Positions 46,801 to 57,399 are shown, numbered from the stretch's first letter. The stretch is 64,000 nucleotides of DNA from Centropus unirufus (GCA_013397695.1 VYZI01000985.1:1-64000); one strand, 5' to 3'. The notes: generated by a model from the letters alone, not told the origin. A program made the numbers and translations.

Positions 46801-49800
46801 AATATCTGCATCACACATGGGGCTTATTCGCCCCTTTAAAGTGACAGCCTCTGTAGAAAACACAGCAAGAAAGGAACATCGGCTCCACAGACCTGATGAT
46901 TGCAGGTGTCAGTTTTTCCCAGAACTTACTATTAACTGTTAGGAGGCAAGGCAACGTTTAAGAATGTTGTTCTTCTGAGTAAAGGACTAACAAGAACAGA
47001 ATAGAAGACAGTTCAAAGAAAAACAGGATTGGAAAAAGTCTGCAGCAGGGTGAACTCAAGTACCAGGACCAGATTACAACCTGTGAGGACTAAATCCAGA
47101 GTTACAGGTTGCACTACTTTTCTGCCAGCAACATCCATGCACCTGAACCATGGGAAATGCACCAGACTAAATTCACTCACCCATTCCTGACCAGTTCCCC
47201 TTCTTTTAAAGTTTTATACATGAAAAGGGATGTGAAGAGAAGGAAAAAATAACTCTTGATAGGGTCCCCTTCACTACTATATTAGCATCTTTACATGGTT
47301 CCAGTTTTTATATTTACAATCTAAGTTCTGCTTTAAGCATTTCAGTTACTGTAAACAGACTAAATTCCGATTTGTATTGCATGGAAGAGGATGCTGAACT
47401 GGACTAATTAACCTCCAGCAATTTTTTTTTTTCCCCAGGACACAACCCACAAAGGCAGGGAAAGAACAATCATTCACACCTATACCTTGAGTTCTGGATG
47501 GGGCAGAGTAGACAACGAGAGTTTTATACACCCTTTATTGAACTCTGGTATGTGAATTTACCACATAAAAGATGTCTGACAGGATACCTGCATTCCCAGT
47601 GTATTCTTACTGATATGCAACACACTACTCAAGCCGGGTAGAATTGCCAAAATATCTAGATCTACTGTCTTTATTTTTCATTCATTACTTATTTAGCATA
47701 AAGCTACAAGCTGTAAAGCTACAGGCATAACTTCAACCACTTCAGGAAGCCTGAAATCCCCATCTACACTGGAATGTGCACTAACATTTACAAAAGACAG
47801 TAACTATGAGGTTACAAACAGGAATGTGATTATCAGAAACTAACGGGGAAGTAACCACTTTAGCTTTATTTAAAGCTTGCTTAAGTCAAAGGACGTTTGC
47901 TTAAATCAAAACACGACCTAAAGTTTGTCAATAGAAATATGCAAGAGTAGAAACTTTCTCAGTTTTCCAACCACTGCTTAAATCTCGCCCGATTCCTACC
48001 TTATGTTTTGCTCAGTTTTAGATGTAAGAAGCTGTATCACTGCTCACTGAGAGGACACATACAGGAATCCTCCCATCCCAAGACAGTCTACCAATTCAAC
48101 TTCTTAATATGATATCCTAACATAGAAGTGCCATATGATTTAGCAGCCTTAAATGAGTATTCTTTATCATGTTTTAGCTATCATCTTAAACTTAAAATGG
48201 CTTAAATTGCAAAACTATAATTTAACTTCGTATATTAAAGCAACTACAAAGATCCCACCATATTCCAGTAACTTTAGGAAAAAGTTCATTCATCCATTCC
48301 ATGATTCAGCCTAGTAAAATATTCTGCTTCAAGATATTTACTCAGCACAAATCAGTGCAATTATAGTATTATCAGCTCATTATCCCGACGTATTTTGTAT
48401 ACTAAGGTATGAAAGCTACAAGCAACCCATGTTGAAACCTGTTCTAACCCTCTGCTTTGAAGAGCCCTTTCTTAGAACACAGTAGAGTTGGGAGATGATG
48501 AGTCTATAAAACACTCACTCATCACAACATTTTTAATTTGTTGGTCAATAAATTTTTGCAAAGTTTGCTTAGGGAGAACTACTTTTTCTTTTTATTCCAA
48601 TTTCCAGCACTGCTGCGTTTACCTCTCTAACTTCTTTGTGTTATCATTCATTAGAGGCATCTCCCTCTTTCCTTACACACAGACTTCCACTTCATTCTCA
48701 CTAAGGCAGTCTGTAACACAAAACCACCCTGTGCAGCCTCAGCACTATTTATGAATTCTGACTCCTAGAATACTAAGAAAAGCAAACTTGGGGATTGGAT
48801 TCTGGCAACTCTTTTTTTAACATGAGACATAGCTCTCAAGACCCCTCACAGTCCACACAGTGACCTTTTAATGTCACCAAAACTTGGCCATCTTGAAGCG
48901 GTAACCAAGTACCAACCACTCCATCCACCGAGAAACAGAAAAGTTGTGTTGAGCCCATTCTTCAGGAGTTCTAAGCAGCTCAGGAGGTTTAACTGTACAG
49001 CAGTAGGACTAGTACACCTACAGCTGTGACCATCTCCTCTACAAAGCCTTTGCAAGAGCTTGATAACAGACATAAGGAAAATAAAATGCATACTTAGTCT
49101 TAAGGAGACTTTTGGAGCCCTTTAGATTCACCTATGCTTTTATAATACCTTTTGTGTGATTATTTCAAGGGGAGAAAAAAAAACAAACTTGCATATTGGC
49201 TGTAAATGATGCATGCAACAAAGAATAAAGGTTTTCAAACCAACAGGCTGTCAAAATTCCTGCTTCTTCTGTACTGCTACAGCTTTCAGAAATTAAACCT
49301 ATTCAAGTGTTTACATTAGATCTTAGGAACAAATGTTTTCCTATGAGGGTGGTGAGGCACTGGAACAGGTTGACCAGAGAAGGTGTGGATGCCTAGTGGT
49401 GTTCAAGGCCAGGCTGGATTAGCCTTGGAGGAACCTGATCCAGTAGGAGGTGCCCCTACCCATGGCAAGAGGTTGGAATTGGATAGCCTTAAGCCCCTTC
49501 CAACCCAAACCATTGTGATTCTATAATTTAGCAGCTCTGTGGCTGTACAGTCCCCTTTGTGTAGGCAGACTCTCCGAAAGGTTCTTTCTAGCATTCACAT
49601 TACAAGTACCCTCCTTTTTTTATTAGTGGTAGGATATATTCACTTTAGTTTCAGGATAATGTTACATGGGACATACAAAACAAGTTCTGCCCGAGTAAAG
49701 GGAGAGAGAGAAAAAAACCCCGCTGCAGTTTTAAGAATTCTCATACTGCTTTTGGACTTGAGTTTGTTTGCTGCCTGTATTTTCATATGGTTGGGAGCAA

Positions 49801-51438
49801 GATAACAACTTTTGAATCTGCATCTGTATTTTTACAGCACCAACCTGGAAGAAGGGAAACAAACCCAGGAGAATTTAGTCAGAGCTGTTGTAAACACCAC
49901 ACATCAAAGTACATACTTCCAGGCATTATTGATACTTTGCACCTTATACAAGTCACTTTAAAATTCTAATAAGATAGAAAGTAGGGAGGACTTAAGATCT
50001 CATGACTCCTTATGCAACACAGACTTTGGGTTGCCTCCCAATCTTCACATTAACCTTGGCCTAAATTCAAATATGACTTTGTTACAGAAAAGCTGATATC
50101 CATATGGAAATACTTTTCAGGGTATAAAAAGAAAATATTATGAAGACTACTAGAGTTCGATGAAGTCACAATTCATCATCGAAAGGTAGTTTTCGTACAG
50201 CACCTTTTAGAAGGGAGTGTAAAAACATAAAATCAAGATGATTTAACTATGCAAAGTGGGAATTAAGGCATCCACTTGTGATTTAAAAGACTGCTGCTTA
50301 GTATAACCAGTAGGAAAAGGATTTCACACCAGTTACAGATTTCAGTCAGAGAATACAGAGCAGTAACTGTTAGTGATTTGAAGAAGGAAAAGAAACTCAG
50401 TGTTTATGCATTTACCCAAGTAGTTTCACTATAGTATCTTTTTGAAAAGAGGGTAAAAAATAAATCAAGATGACTTGAGAACTATGAATAGTTGGAAGCA
50501 AGGCATCCACTTGGGTCTTATGAGCCTGCTGCTTAATATAACCAGCAGGAAAACGATTTAATGCCAAATACAGAGTTCTGTCACCAAATATTGAGCAGAA
50601 AATGCATTTCAGACAACAAAACTGTCACAGTGATTTGATGAAGAAGAAGAGAAACCAATGCTCTTCGGATTTATGCATTTAATCACGTATTTGGGGTATA
50701 TTCAATGTCTTGAGAGGACCACATGCCCGCTGTTGGCAAGTTCTTCTGCCTTCAGCCAACCTGGTGCCCCAACCCACTTACTTCAGCCTGGTAAACAAAT
50801 CTCTCTGCACAGCACTCGCCACAACTCACCTTTTCATACTGCTCCTGAGTTGCCTTTTCAGCTTTTTCTACCACTTCCATAGCACTAAAAATGTGGATAT
50901 CTGATTTGGGATGAAATCTCTGCCCCCACAGCCACTCCCCTGGGCAGGAACGGAGTTCCTCGGGTACCAGGTTCACCTGTCCATAGGCAGAGATTTTTTG
51001 GGGGGCACCTGGGCGGCTGGAGTTAGAATTTGAGTGGCACGCGGTCTTCTGCAGAAAATACGCCAAATACTTGAATAAATGCATAAACCCTCAGAGAGTT
51101 TATTTCTCTTCTTCTTCATCCAATCACCGCGGCAGTTTCGTTGCCCGAAAAGCAGCTTCTGCTCAGTATTTGCTGTCAGAAAAGCCTCTACTTGGCAGTA
51201 AATCTTTTTCCCCTCAAGTTCCAAGCTGGGAGCTCCCCACATCCCCCCCACTCCGTGCGCCCCAGCACCGGGGTGAACCCCGCTTCCCTCGCCGCGCCGT
51301 TCCCGCCCAGCAGAGAGGAGCAGCAGCCCCTCAGTGCCCCGCCGTGAGCCCCGCGGAGCCCGGTCCGGCTACCTGCGAATCCCTCTGGCTCTGCCACTGC
51401 TTCAGCTGATCTGAGGCGTCGTCGCGACCGTCAGCCAT
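31761..51438 (-). CDS. CAT: Catalase (13 exons, 528 aa)
   Basis: Heme catalase of the peroxisome; it dismutates H2O2 to water and O2. Exons in transcript order: 51438-51373, 45908-45737, 44749-44639, 43229-43099, 42048-41944, 40923-40798, 39510-39319, 38406-38254, 36859-36721, 34327-34197, 33556-33449, 32357-32271, 31826-31761. They total 1587 nt, an unbroken 528 codons plus stop, one more than human CAT. Catalytic H75 (RVVHAKGAG), N148 (GNNTPIFF) and the heme-iron ligand Y358 (RLFSYPDTHRHR) are all present. Every intron is GT/AG and phases agree throughout. The C-terminus ERSNL corresponds to the KANL-type peroxisomal signal of mammals. Intron 1 is the longest (5.5 kb). It is transcribed toward the FADS1-like gene (convergent), from a CpG island with CCAAT boxes. 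Identity is certain from near-complete similarity along the length; no inactivating change is seen. Confidence 0.98.
32271..32357 (-). CDS. CAT: CAT exon 12
   Basis: Residues 479-507, 87 nt. VKNFTDVHPDYGARIQALLD, then KYNAERGKK. Acceptor gttcag, donor gtatga. Confidence 0.97.
32850..33300 (-). mobile_element. CR1 LINE 3' fragment in CAT intron 11
   Basis: Antisense to the window, so in the same direction as CAT: ATAGATTTATAAAATGGTTT, CTTGAACACCTCCAGGGATG, CCAACCCTCTGATCATCTTC. Confidence 0.88.
33449..33556 (-). CDS. CAT: CAT exon 11
   Basis: Residues 443-478, 108 nt. VREFYIKVLKEDERQRLC, then NIADHLKDAQLFIQKRA, helices of the C-terminal domain. Donor gtaagt. Confidence 0.97.
33793..33868. 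repeat. Two 38-bp tandem repeats in CAT intron 10
   Basis: Two adjacent copies of a unit starting ATTGAATGAATGGCAACAAG (33793-33830 and 33831-33868). They differ at only a few positions (e.g. CTATCAGG versus CTCTCGGG), so this is a fairly recent duplication. Confidence 0.9.
34197..34327 (-). CDS. CAT: CAT exon 10
   Basis: Residues 399-442, 131 nt. GAPNYYPNSFTGPEDQPLV, then a divergent stretch and QRFNSANEDNVTQ, start of the C-terminal helical domain. This is the least conserved part of catalase, as expected. Confidence 0.96.
35806..35995 (+). mobile_element. CR1 3' end in CAT intron 9
   Basis: Sense to the window and antisense to CAT: GAACAGCTGTCCAGGGAGAT to GAGTCTATGATTTA. Confidence 0.83.
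36721..36859 (-). CDS. CAT: CAT exon 9 (heme ligand Tyr358)
   Basis: Residues 353-398 plus one base, 139 nt. GRLFSYPDTHRHRLGPNY holds R354 and Y358, the proximal heme ligand. Continues CPFRTRVANYQRDGPMC. Donor gtagta. Confidence 0.97.
36960..37245 (-). mobile_element. CR1 3' end in CAT intron 8
   Basis: Antisense CR1: AATAGAATGGTTTGGGTTGG through GACTGGATCAGGTTGCTCAA to CTCTCTCCGGTG, about 100 bp downstream (higher coordinate) of CAT exon 9. Confidence 0.88.
38254..38406 (-). CDS. CAT: CAT exon 8
   Basis: Residues 302-352, 153 nt. WPHGDYPLIPVGKLVLNRNP, then NYFAEVEQMAYDPSNMPPG, the wrapping-loop segment leading to the heme ligand exon. Confidence 0.97.
39319..39510 (-). CDS. CAT: CAT exon 7
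   Basis: Residues 238-301, 192 nt. TDQGIKNLCVEEAGRL, then YPSWSFYIQVMTF and FPFNPFDLTK at the end of the barrel. Lengths match the human exon exactly. Confidence 0.97.
40798..40923 (-). CDS. CAT: CAT exon 6
   Basis: Residues 196-237, 126 nt. VSFLFSDRGIPDGFRHMNGY and SHTFKLVNANG belong to the beta-barrel and NADPH-binding region. One notable change is GFRHM for human GHRHM. Confidence 0.97.
41944..42048 (-). CDS. CAT: CAT exon 5
   Basis: Residues 161-195, 105 nt. FPSFIHSQKRNPQTHL, then DFWSLRPESLHQ, which contributes to the NADPH-binding surface in vertebrate catalases. Donor gtaagg. Confidence 0.98.
42236..42432 (+). mobile_element. CR1 3' end in CAT intron 4
   Basis: Sense CR1: GGCACTAGAATAGGTTGCCT, GGGGGTTGGAACTGGATGGG, TGTATGACTCTATGATC. 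Confidence 0.87.
42764..42790. repeat. A14 tract followed by (AAAG)n
   Basis: Run of As and then GAAAGAAAGAAA in CAT intron 4; simple microsatellite. Confidence 0.85.
43099..43229 (-). CDS. CAT: CAT exon 4 (catalytic Asn148)
   Basis: Residues 117-160, 131 nt. AGESGSADTVRDPRGFA and GNWDLVGNNTPIFFIRD contain the catalytic N148. It ends RDAML where human has RDPIL. Confidence 0.98.
44639..44749 (-). CDS. CAT: CAT exon 3
   Basis: Residues 80-116 plus one base, 111 nt. AFGYFEVTHDITQY and FEHIGKRTPIAIRFSTV are part of the heme pocket; R112 and S114 lie in the conserved RFSTV. Confidence 0.98.
45737..45908 (-). CDS. CAT: CAT exon 2 (catalytic His75)
   Basis: Residues 23-79 plus one base, 172 nt. 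KPDVLTTGSGNPIGDKLN begins the beta-barrel region; RIPERVVHAKGAG carries the distal-side catalytic H75. Acceptor tttcag, donor gtaggt. Confidence 0.98.
49315..49530 (+). mobile_element. CR1 3' end in CAT intron 1
   Basis: Sense CR1: TTAGATCTTAGGAACAAATG, GGTGTTCAAGGCCAGGCTGG, CCATTGTGATTCTATAAT. Confidence 0.87.
50110..50775 (+). repeat. Two tandem diverged repeat units, about 235-260 bp each
   Basis: Unit A (about 50,180-50,415) and unit B (about 50,420-50,700) share, in order, AAATCAAGATGA, AAGGCATCCACTTG, CTGCTGCTTA followed by TATAACCAG, and TTTATGCATTTA. Unit B homology extends to about 50,775 when compared with the inverted third copy. The element lies in CAT intron 1. Confidence 0.75.
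50995..51225 (-). repeat. Inverted third copy of the 50-kb repeat unit
   Basis: Reverse complement contains GATGAAGAAGAAGAGAAA, GGTTTATGCATTTATTCAAG and CAGGTGCCCCCC, aligned in order with unit B. Unlike the other two it is CpG-containing and open in one minus-strand frame. It lies about 150 bp downstream of CAT exon 1. Confidence 0.7.
51373..51438 (-). CDS. CAT: CAT exon 1 (residues 1-22)
   Basis: MADGRDDASDQLKQWQSQRD, aligning with human MADSRDPASDQMQHWKEQR. The donor gtagcc is a poor consensus match, but phase 0 into exon 2 is correct. It lies in the CpG island. Confidence 0.95.
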
Positions 51439-51860
51439 TTTGCAAGCGACCCCCAAGGCGGGAAAGGCGCAGAGAGGGAGAGAAGAAATGACCGGACGGC
51501 TTTGAAAGAGCTGTGGTGACTACCCACAGGGCTGCGTTGGCTATTGGCAGGGCTGTGCTGGCTACCAGCGAGGAGGCAGCGCCCGCAGAGGTCGCCCCAC
51601 GGCCAACCGACGCCCCGCGGCTGCAGCGAATAGCGGGAGCGGCTGCCCCCGCGGCCCCAGCGCTTGCGCCCGCCCCCCCCGCTAAGCTCTCGGCCAATCA
51701 GCGCGCGGCTCGGCGGGCGGTGCGAGCTCTGAATGGATGGCGGGAAGGTCAATCACGGGCTGATGTGGGGATTGGGGGGGCAGGGGCAGCCCACAGCTTC
51801 GGCCGGAGGGGAGGGAGAGGGGAGGGCGAAGGGAGAGGGCAGGGTGGTTTGGGGTTGCGG
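51439..51860 (-). promoter_or_regulatory. CAT: CAT promoter and CpG island
   Basis: GC-rich, CpG-dense DNA spanning about 51,240-51,860 and including exon 1. On the minus strand a CCAAT box lies at 51547-51543 and another at 51775-51771; an inverted CCAAT (TGATTGGC context) lies at 51694-51698, beside a run of eight C after CCG (GC-box-like). No TATA box is visible. This fits the TATA-less, CCAAT-rich catalase promoters known in mammals. Confidence 0.7.
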
Positions 51861-51904
51861 AGTCCTTGGCCATCGGGGTGTGAGGATGTGTAATTAGGTC
51901 TGTG

Positions 51905-52245
51905 GAGTAGCTTAGAGCAGATTCCAGTGCTAAAAGGGGCTCCAATAAAGCTGGGAATAGACTTTCAGCAAGGTCTGTTGGGACAGGACAAGGAGTAATG
52001 GTTTTAAACTAATTGAGGGGAGATTCGGCCTGGATATAAGGAAGAAATTTTTACAATGAGGGTGATGGAACACTGGCACGGGTTGCCCAGGGAGATTGTA
52101 GATGTCCCATCTATGGAAACATGGGAGGTCAGGCTGGATGGGGCTCTGGGCAGCCTGAGCTGGTTCAGGATGTCCCTTCTCCTGCAGGGGGTGGGACTAG
52201 ATGACCTTCAGCGTTCCCTTCCAACCCAAACCTTTCTATTCTAAT
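51905..52245 (+). mobile_element. CR1 LINE 3' fragment at the edge of the CAT CpG island
   Basis: Sense CR1: CCAGTGCTAAAAGGGGCTCC, GGGAGATTCGGCCTGGATAT, ending CCTTTCTATTCTAA. It marks the upstream limit of the GC-rich promoter block. Confidence 0.86.
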
Positions 52246-53377
52246 TCACGTCGGAACTTTATAAGGCTGCTGATATGGGAGAAGTTATTCAGTGGTGGAG
52301 GAAAGTGCAGAATGAGAGCATGGAACGCTGCAATGACTTGGAGAATTCCAGAAGCAGGGTTTTTTTCAGCAGGGAAAAAAACCCGATATTTTAACTGCAA
52401 AATAAAAGCGGCCAGGTGTGTAGTTAAATGTTCCTTATTCTATGCCTACCTCCAGTGAGGCACAGGTGATACATTGGTCAAATGCACCTAGTAGTAAACA
52501 GTATTGCTTTGGAAGCATGGATTTGTAACCTTAAAACCAAATATTTCTGAATTAAAAAGAGCACTCCATGCACTGTACTTAGAAACGATGAGGTGGGGAT
52601 GGTTCTCACCAGGCAGTTGTAGCTCTGCTCCATAAAGGGATGTCTGTGTGGCCCACGTTCTCCACACTGCAGCCCCCAAGTCCATCCCTTGCACTGGGAC
52701 ATCCATAACGCTGTAGCAGGTCCCTAGCTTTGTGCCTCATGGATGTGCTACAGGCAGTGAAATGGTTAACAGGCATGAAAATTCCCTTTCTGAGGCAAAA
52801 CCTTGCAGCAGCAGCAATAGTCTTATCTTAAACTACCAGGTTATGTGACGCTGGGTGCTAGAAAGACGGCTGACAATATCTACGCTTTCTGTGGGCTTGC
52901 ACTTCATGGTGCATGTTTCTAAAGGGGGTTCATGGACCCACACCAGTGGATAAAACTACCTATACATGCTAGGAAAAAAAAAATATATTAGAAAACTAAA
53001 ATACTTCTCCATTTATTAGCTCTTCCCTCATGACAGCGGTTGCGGGTAATCCTGGCAGATAAGAGATCTTTCTAAACAAACAGAAATTACCCAAATGTGA
53101 TTGCAGGAGTACTGGTTTATAAAAGCGGCTGAGCCAGCAATTTTTGTGTGTGTGGTGGCTTGGTTCCCCTTCAATCATTCTTGATAAATATCACAGTATG
53201 GTTCTTTACACAATACACATTACAACAGCAAAGCAGAACAGCTTTTTTTCCTCATAGCCTGTCAGGAAGAAATAAAATGGGGAAAATATTTATCTGTCTA
53301 CATTTTTTTCTCTTAAAAGATACAAAGAATGGACTAGTTTATTATTTCAACCAGATAATTGCTTTATCTGGTTTGAG
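52246..53377. other. Unassigned DNA between CR1 and LTR
   Basis: About 1.1 kb upstream of CAT with no recognised feature. Confidence 0.55.
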
Positions 53378-53950
53378 TGTTGGGGGCTTAACCCCAGTTG
53401 GGAACCAAACCACCACCACTTTCCCCCAGTGGGAGGGGGCAAAGAATCAGAAAGATAAAAGTGAGGGGAAACTTGTGGGTTGACATAGACAGTTTCATAG
53501 GTAAAGCAAAAGCTGTGCACGCAAGCAAAGTAAACCAAGAAATTAATTTTCTGCCTCCCATTGTGGGCAGGTGTTCAGCCATCTCCAGGAAAGCAGGGCT
53601 CCATCACACTACTTCGGAAGACAAACACCATTATTCCAAATGTTCCACCCTTCCTCCTTTTTCTTGCAGCTTTAGATGCGGAGCCCGATGTCCTATGGTA
53701 TGGAACATCCCTTGGGTCAGCTTAGGGCAGCTGTCCCATCTGTGCCCCCACCCAGTTTTTTGGGCACCTCCAGGGTCCTCGCTGGTGGAGCGAGTGAGGA
53801 GCAGACAATCCCGGACTCTGGGTAATCCCTGCTCAACAAGAGCCAGAATGTCCCTGTGTTCTCAGCACCGTTTCCAGCAGAAATCCCAGACAGAGCCCCA
53901 CAGTGGCTGCTATGGAGAAATTTAACTTCATTCCAGCCCAGACCAGCACA
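53378..53950 (+). mobile_element. Avian ERVL-type solo LTR
   Basis: Begins TGTTGGGGGCTTAACCCCAG and ends CAGCACA, resembling the common bird LTR that starts TGTTGTGGTTTAACCCC. About 570 bp long. It is homologous to the copy at 61,552-62,125, most clearly in the 3' part where both translate to SQTEPHSG. No internal gag/pol sequence flanks it, so it is a solo LTR. The TATA region present in the other copy is not recognisable here. The long open frame inside it is not a gene. Confidence 0.7.
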
Positions 53951-55695
53951 ATGTAATATTATGTATTAAAGGGTTAAGACTCCCAAATTCAGGTCTGTAC
54001 TACATAAGGAGCATCACTACTGGTACTCCTCTTCAGTGGTAAGAATAGAAAACTCTTTTTTTCTGCTTCAGCTTTATTTAGGACATTTATTTCTTGTCTG
54101 TAGGTCTCGTAATCTTTTCTTTCTCAACCTATATTTCTATATTTCTAGTAGCTTTATACTAAATGTATGTGATCAGAGTACCCCTACTACTGCATCCTCT
54201 GTGCAAACACTGATCAACACCACCTATCAGACTTCCATTACACTCAGAAGATCCTTGGTAAAGCTAAACAAGAGTAAATCCACAAAGATCTAAGCAGACT
54301 TCCAAAAGAGCAAGAAATATTCTATACTATCAGCCAAAGAAAAAAGTATCCAAGCTTCACAACAAGGTCTTAACCCACCAAAACCTTTATTTTCAGGCTG
54401 GTAGCTGCCATTTTGCAAATTAAGTGTACAGGTCTTACCATCAGCTCATTCTGAGGGCTTTTAATCATCTTTGTAGGCTGTCATGTTTATGTAGTGTTTG
54501 TCCATAAAGTTTTTATTTTTTAAGATCACTTTTATTAAAAAAATGGTGTTTTCATAAGAAAAGATTGATTGAAATGTCATATGGACTTAATATGAGTTGT
54601 GCATGCATCTTTTTTAAAAATAATTGATATTTCAGCTTGCTTAACCAGCAAAATGAGGGAAATGTGGACATTTTCATGAAGAGCTGTTGTTTACTTTTCC
54701 TTTAAAGTTTAACACTTCCTGTCAACAAATGTAGATAAACTTATCACCAATCTGTTTTGAAATAAGACTGACTTTCAAAAAACTGCTTCTCTTTAATTTC
54801 CCATAAACCCTTGTAACTGTAATGCTAGAGGAAAAGAGACCTAAGTATATCTGTACCTCTATGTGTGCATAAAAAAAATAAGAGGCAATTCATTATTAAC
54901 TAAGAAAATAGGCAAAAAATATTCCAAGAGAGAACATGTGACATCACGAACAGCATGGTTTTTCAGAACTGTTTCCACTTCAGCTTTACTAAACCCAAGC
55001 AATGCATTTATAAAGGTCAAATACAAAGCTAAGTGAAGTGTGGAAGTGTGAAACACAAAGTATTTCTGTCATCTCATCTTGATCTTCCGTCTTTACAGTG
55101 AAGAAATCAGCCAATACTCGTTTAAATTAGACAGGTACCTTGCTGTGGGTATCTTAATTATTTCCCTTTCCCCTCCTTCTATTTTGATATTTGATTCCTG
55201 CGGCATGCTATTTGCCTGCATAAGCCTCCAATTATATATGCTTTAAGTAAACAAACTTCAAACAATTCCAAATTAAACTTTATTTACTTAAGGAGACTGG
55301 TTCCATGTTGCTGCAAGTCTTTCTGAGGCATAACCCAAACCACACTTCACTCTTAATTAAGATTTTCTGAGATTAACGGTTGTAATACTTAGCATTTTTA
55401 TTTTGTTTTCTGTATTTGAAGTGAGTTTAAACACAAGCTACAAGGTCAATTGCACTGACACACATGGGTGCACACACGATCCTGCTGTATATAAAGTTTA
55501 CACATATTTCAGTCCAAAACCTCCAAAGGAATGATCTGAAATTAGTAGACTGGAAGGTAAATTGTGTCTGTTGCTTTGCTATTTTACATTAAATGAGCAC
55601 CGAAAGCTTTCATGCTACGTATCTCAGTGGCTACTTGGTACCACCTCCTGCTTGTGATTAAATCAGATTCATAAATGTTCCCATGTTCTCTACAG
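53951..55695. other. Unassigned DNA with exon-like splice contexts
   Basis: Two stretches look like exons but do not connect in phase: 54,149-54,257 (acceptor tttctag, donor gtaaag) and 55,099-55,134 (acceptor ctttacag, donor gtacct). No CR1 seen. Confidence 0.4.
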
Positions 55696-55851
55696 CATCT
55701 GTTGAGGACATCTACTCCAAGTACCTCCACGACACAGCCAAAGTGTTAACTGCAACACAGAGCATGGAGGCCACAGTGACTTTTATTCTAAAAGATCAGG
55801 AGCTAGAAAAACAAGACAGAGAGTGCTCGTTTTTAATTAAACTGACTATTG
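55696..55851 (+). CDS. Candidate unrecognised coding exon
   Basis: An open 156-nt stretch between a good acceptor (ttctctacag) and a strong donor (gtgagaac). It would encode about 51 residues, hydrophilic and probably helical, starting SVEDIYSKYLHDTAKVLTAT and ending CSFLIKLTI. The frame ends one base into a codon. I recognise no family. Its phase fits the candidate terminal exon at 57,182. No in-frame upstream partner was found, so it may be a chance open frame or a decayed exon. Confidence 0.3.
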
Positions 55852-57181
55852 GTGAGAACACTTATCGCAGGATTGGGAGATGTAATTATTTTCCCCTTCT
55901 ACTAAAGATGTTCAAGCTTGTATCTTCCAGAGTATCCAAGTCATGTGTCTAGAGATAAGGCTTAGATACATTTTCCAACTGTGCCACAAGGAATAAGGTC
56001 AGAAAAAAAATAAAGACTTGTTTTAGGCTTACATAATAGAAATACAGTTGTGATTACTGAACATATTGTCAATTATTAAATAAATTCAGCTATTGCATAT
56101 ACCTCAACTATGAAGTAATACAATGGAACTGTTCTCAAGACTTGAAATGATTGGTCTTGTTATAAATGTCCAACCTTGGGATATTTACTATGCCTCACAA
56201 GCCTCTACAAATTACTTTTCAACCACTCTTTTCATTGATGAAAGCATCCAGGCACAGAAAAAGCACTGAATGAGGAACATTAACTGAGGCTACTTAACTG
56301 TTCACTTACATGGCAGAGGATTGAGGGTAAGATATGGCAAGTAGGGTCAGGAGAAAAAGGTGGCTATTGTGTTTTATAAAAACAGAGAAGTGTTAATAGA
56401 AACCACAGGTTGATATCCATTGTAATAGTCTTTGGAACATACTGTCTGTCTTGATTCCAAAGTGACAATACACACCCAGAACAATTTTATATGTCAAACT
56501 TGCAATCAGAAGAACATGGAGTCCTTATAAATTTGTTCCTTTTATAAAGGTCAGCCAAGGGTGACAGGCACTAAAATTTTGTACATAGTACATAGTGAGA
56601 AGAGATGGAATATGAGATAGATACTAATAAACTGAAGATCTCTGTACATACGCAGTAAGTTATGTTTGAAAACATTTTACTGCTTAAGCTGTCATGATAA
56701 GTTTATCATTTATCATTATATGCAGCGTTTTTAAGCTTGTGTTTTCAGCCACCAGATCTCATGGAGAACATTAAAAACACTGAAATACATCATCTTTAGA
56801 AGAGGTGAACAATTGGGCAATGGAGAGAATGATACTAGTGGAAAAGGAAAGGCGGCAAGAAGTAAAAGCTGGCTTTTATGGGAAATAGCACATCTAGATT
56901 GGGCTGTTGGTTGGTGGAGACACAAATATGCACAGCAGAGAGAAAACATGGACTTCAAAAAAAAAAACCAGGGAGTAGAAAACCAGGAAAAGGCAAATAG
57001 GAAACCCTGGGTTTTGTGTTTGAGCATTTACTCCCTCCTCTGCTGTAGTTATTAGGTCAACAGCTTAATTTAAACCTCTAGAGAAATAGATTAACCTCAG
57101 AGGTAGAAAAGTATGTAATAACAATAATAATTGGTTTTGAACTACATGTTTTTTCTTTTCCTCGTCTTTTGTACTCCATAG

Positions 57182-57276
57182 ATAAAGACTTCAGTGATTC
57201 TGGAGCAGACATGTCTTCAGACTTTCCTAATGGATGTGGTTTGCAAATGGCAATGGATACACCAGTCCTGGAGTGA
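57182..57276 (+). CDS. Candidate unrecognised terminal exon
   Basis: Follows a long pyrimidine tract and ccatag. Joined to the exon ending at 55,851 it restores an Asp codon (G|AT) and reads KDFSDSGADMSSDFP, then NGCGLQMAMDTPVLE and TGA. An AATAAA polyadenylation signal follows at 57,389-57,394. The peptide is unknown to me. Support is splice-site quality and phase only. Confidence 0.3.
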
Positions 57277-57399
57277 AATACATTTTGCAGTATTTTTACC
57301 AAAAAGAGAATTCTACTAATTTCTATTCGTGTTCTACATTAATTTATCAATTTTCATGCTTCATATTTACTGCTGGAAAGCCAGCTGCAATAAACTTCT

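Noticed and set aside
51513..51893. 126-codon Ala/Pro-rich open frame on the plus strand
   Set aside because: It lies in the CpG island of CAT, where GC-rich DNA gives long frames by chance (overlapping frames exist on the minus strand too). No family or splice support.
53398..53925. 175-codon open frame on the plus strand
   Set aside because: Falls entirely inside the LTR and matches the other LTR copy in translation; LTRs of this type are non-coding.
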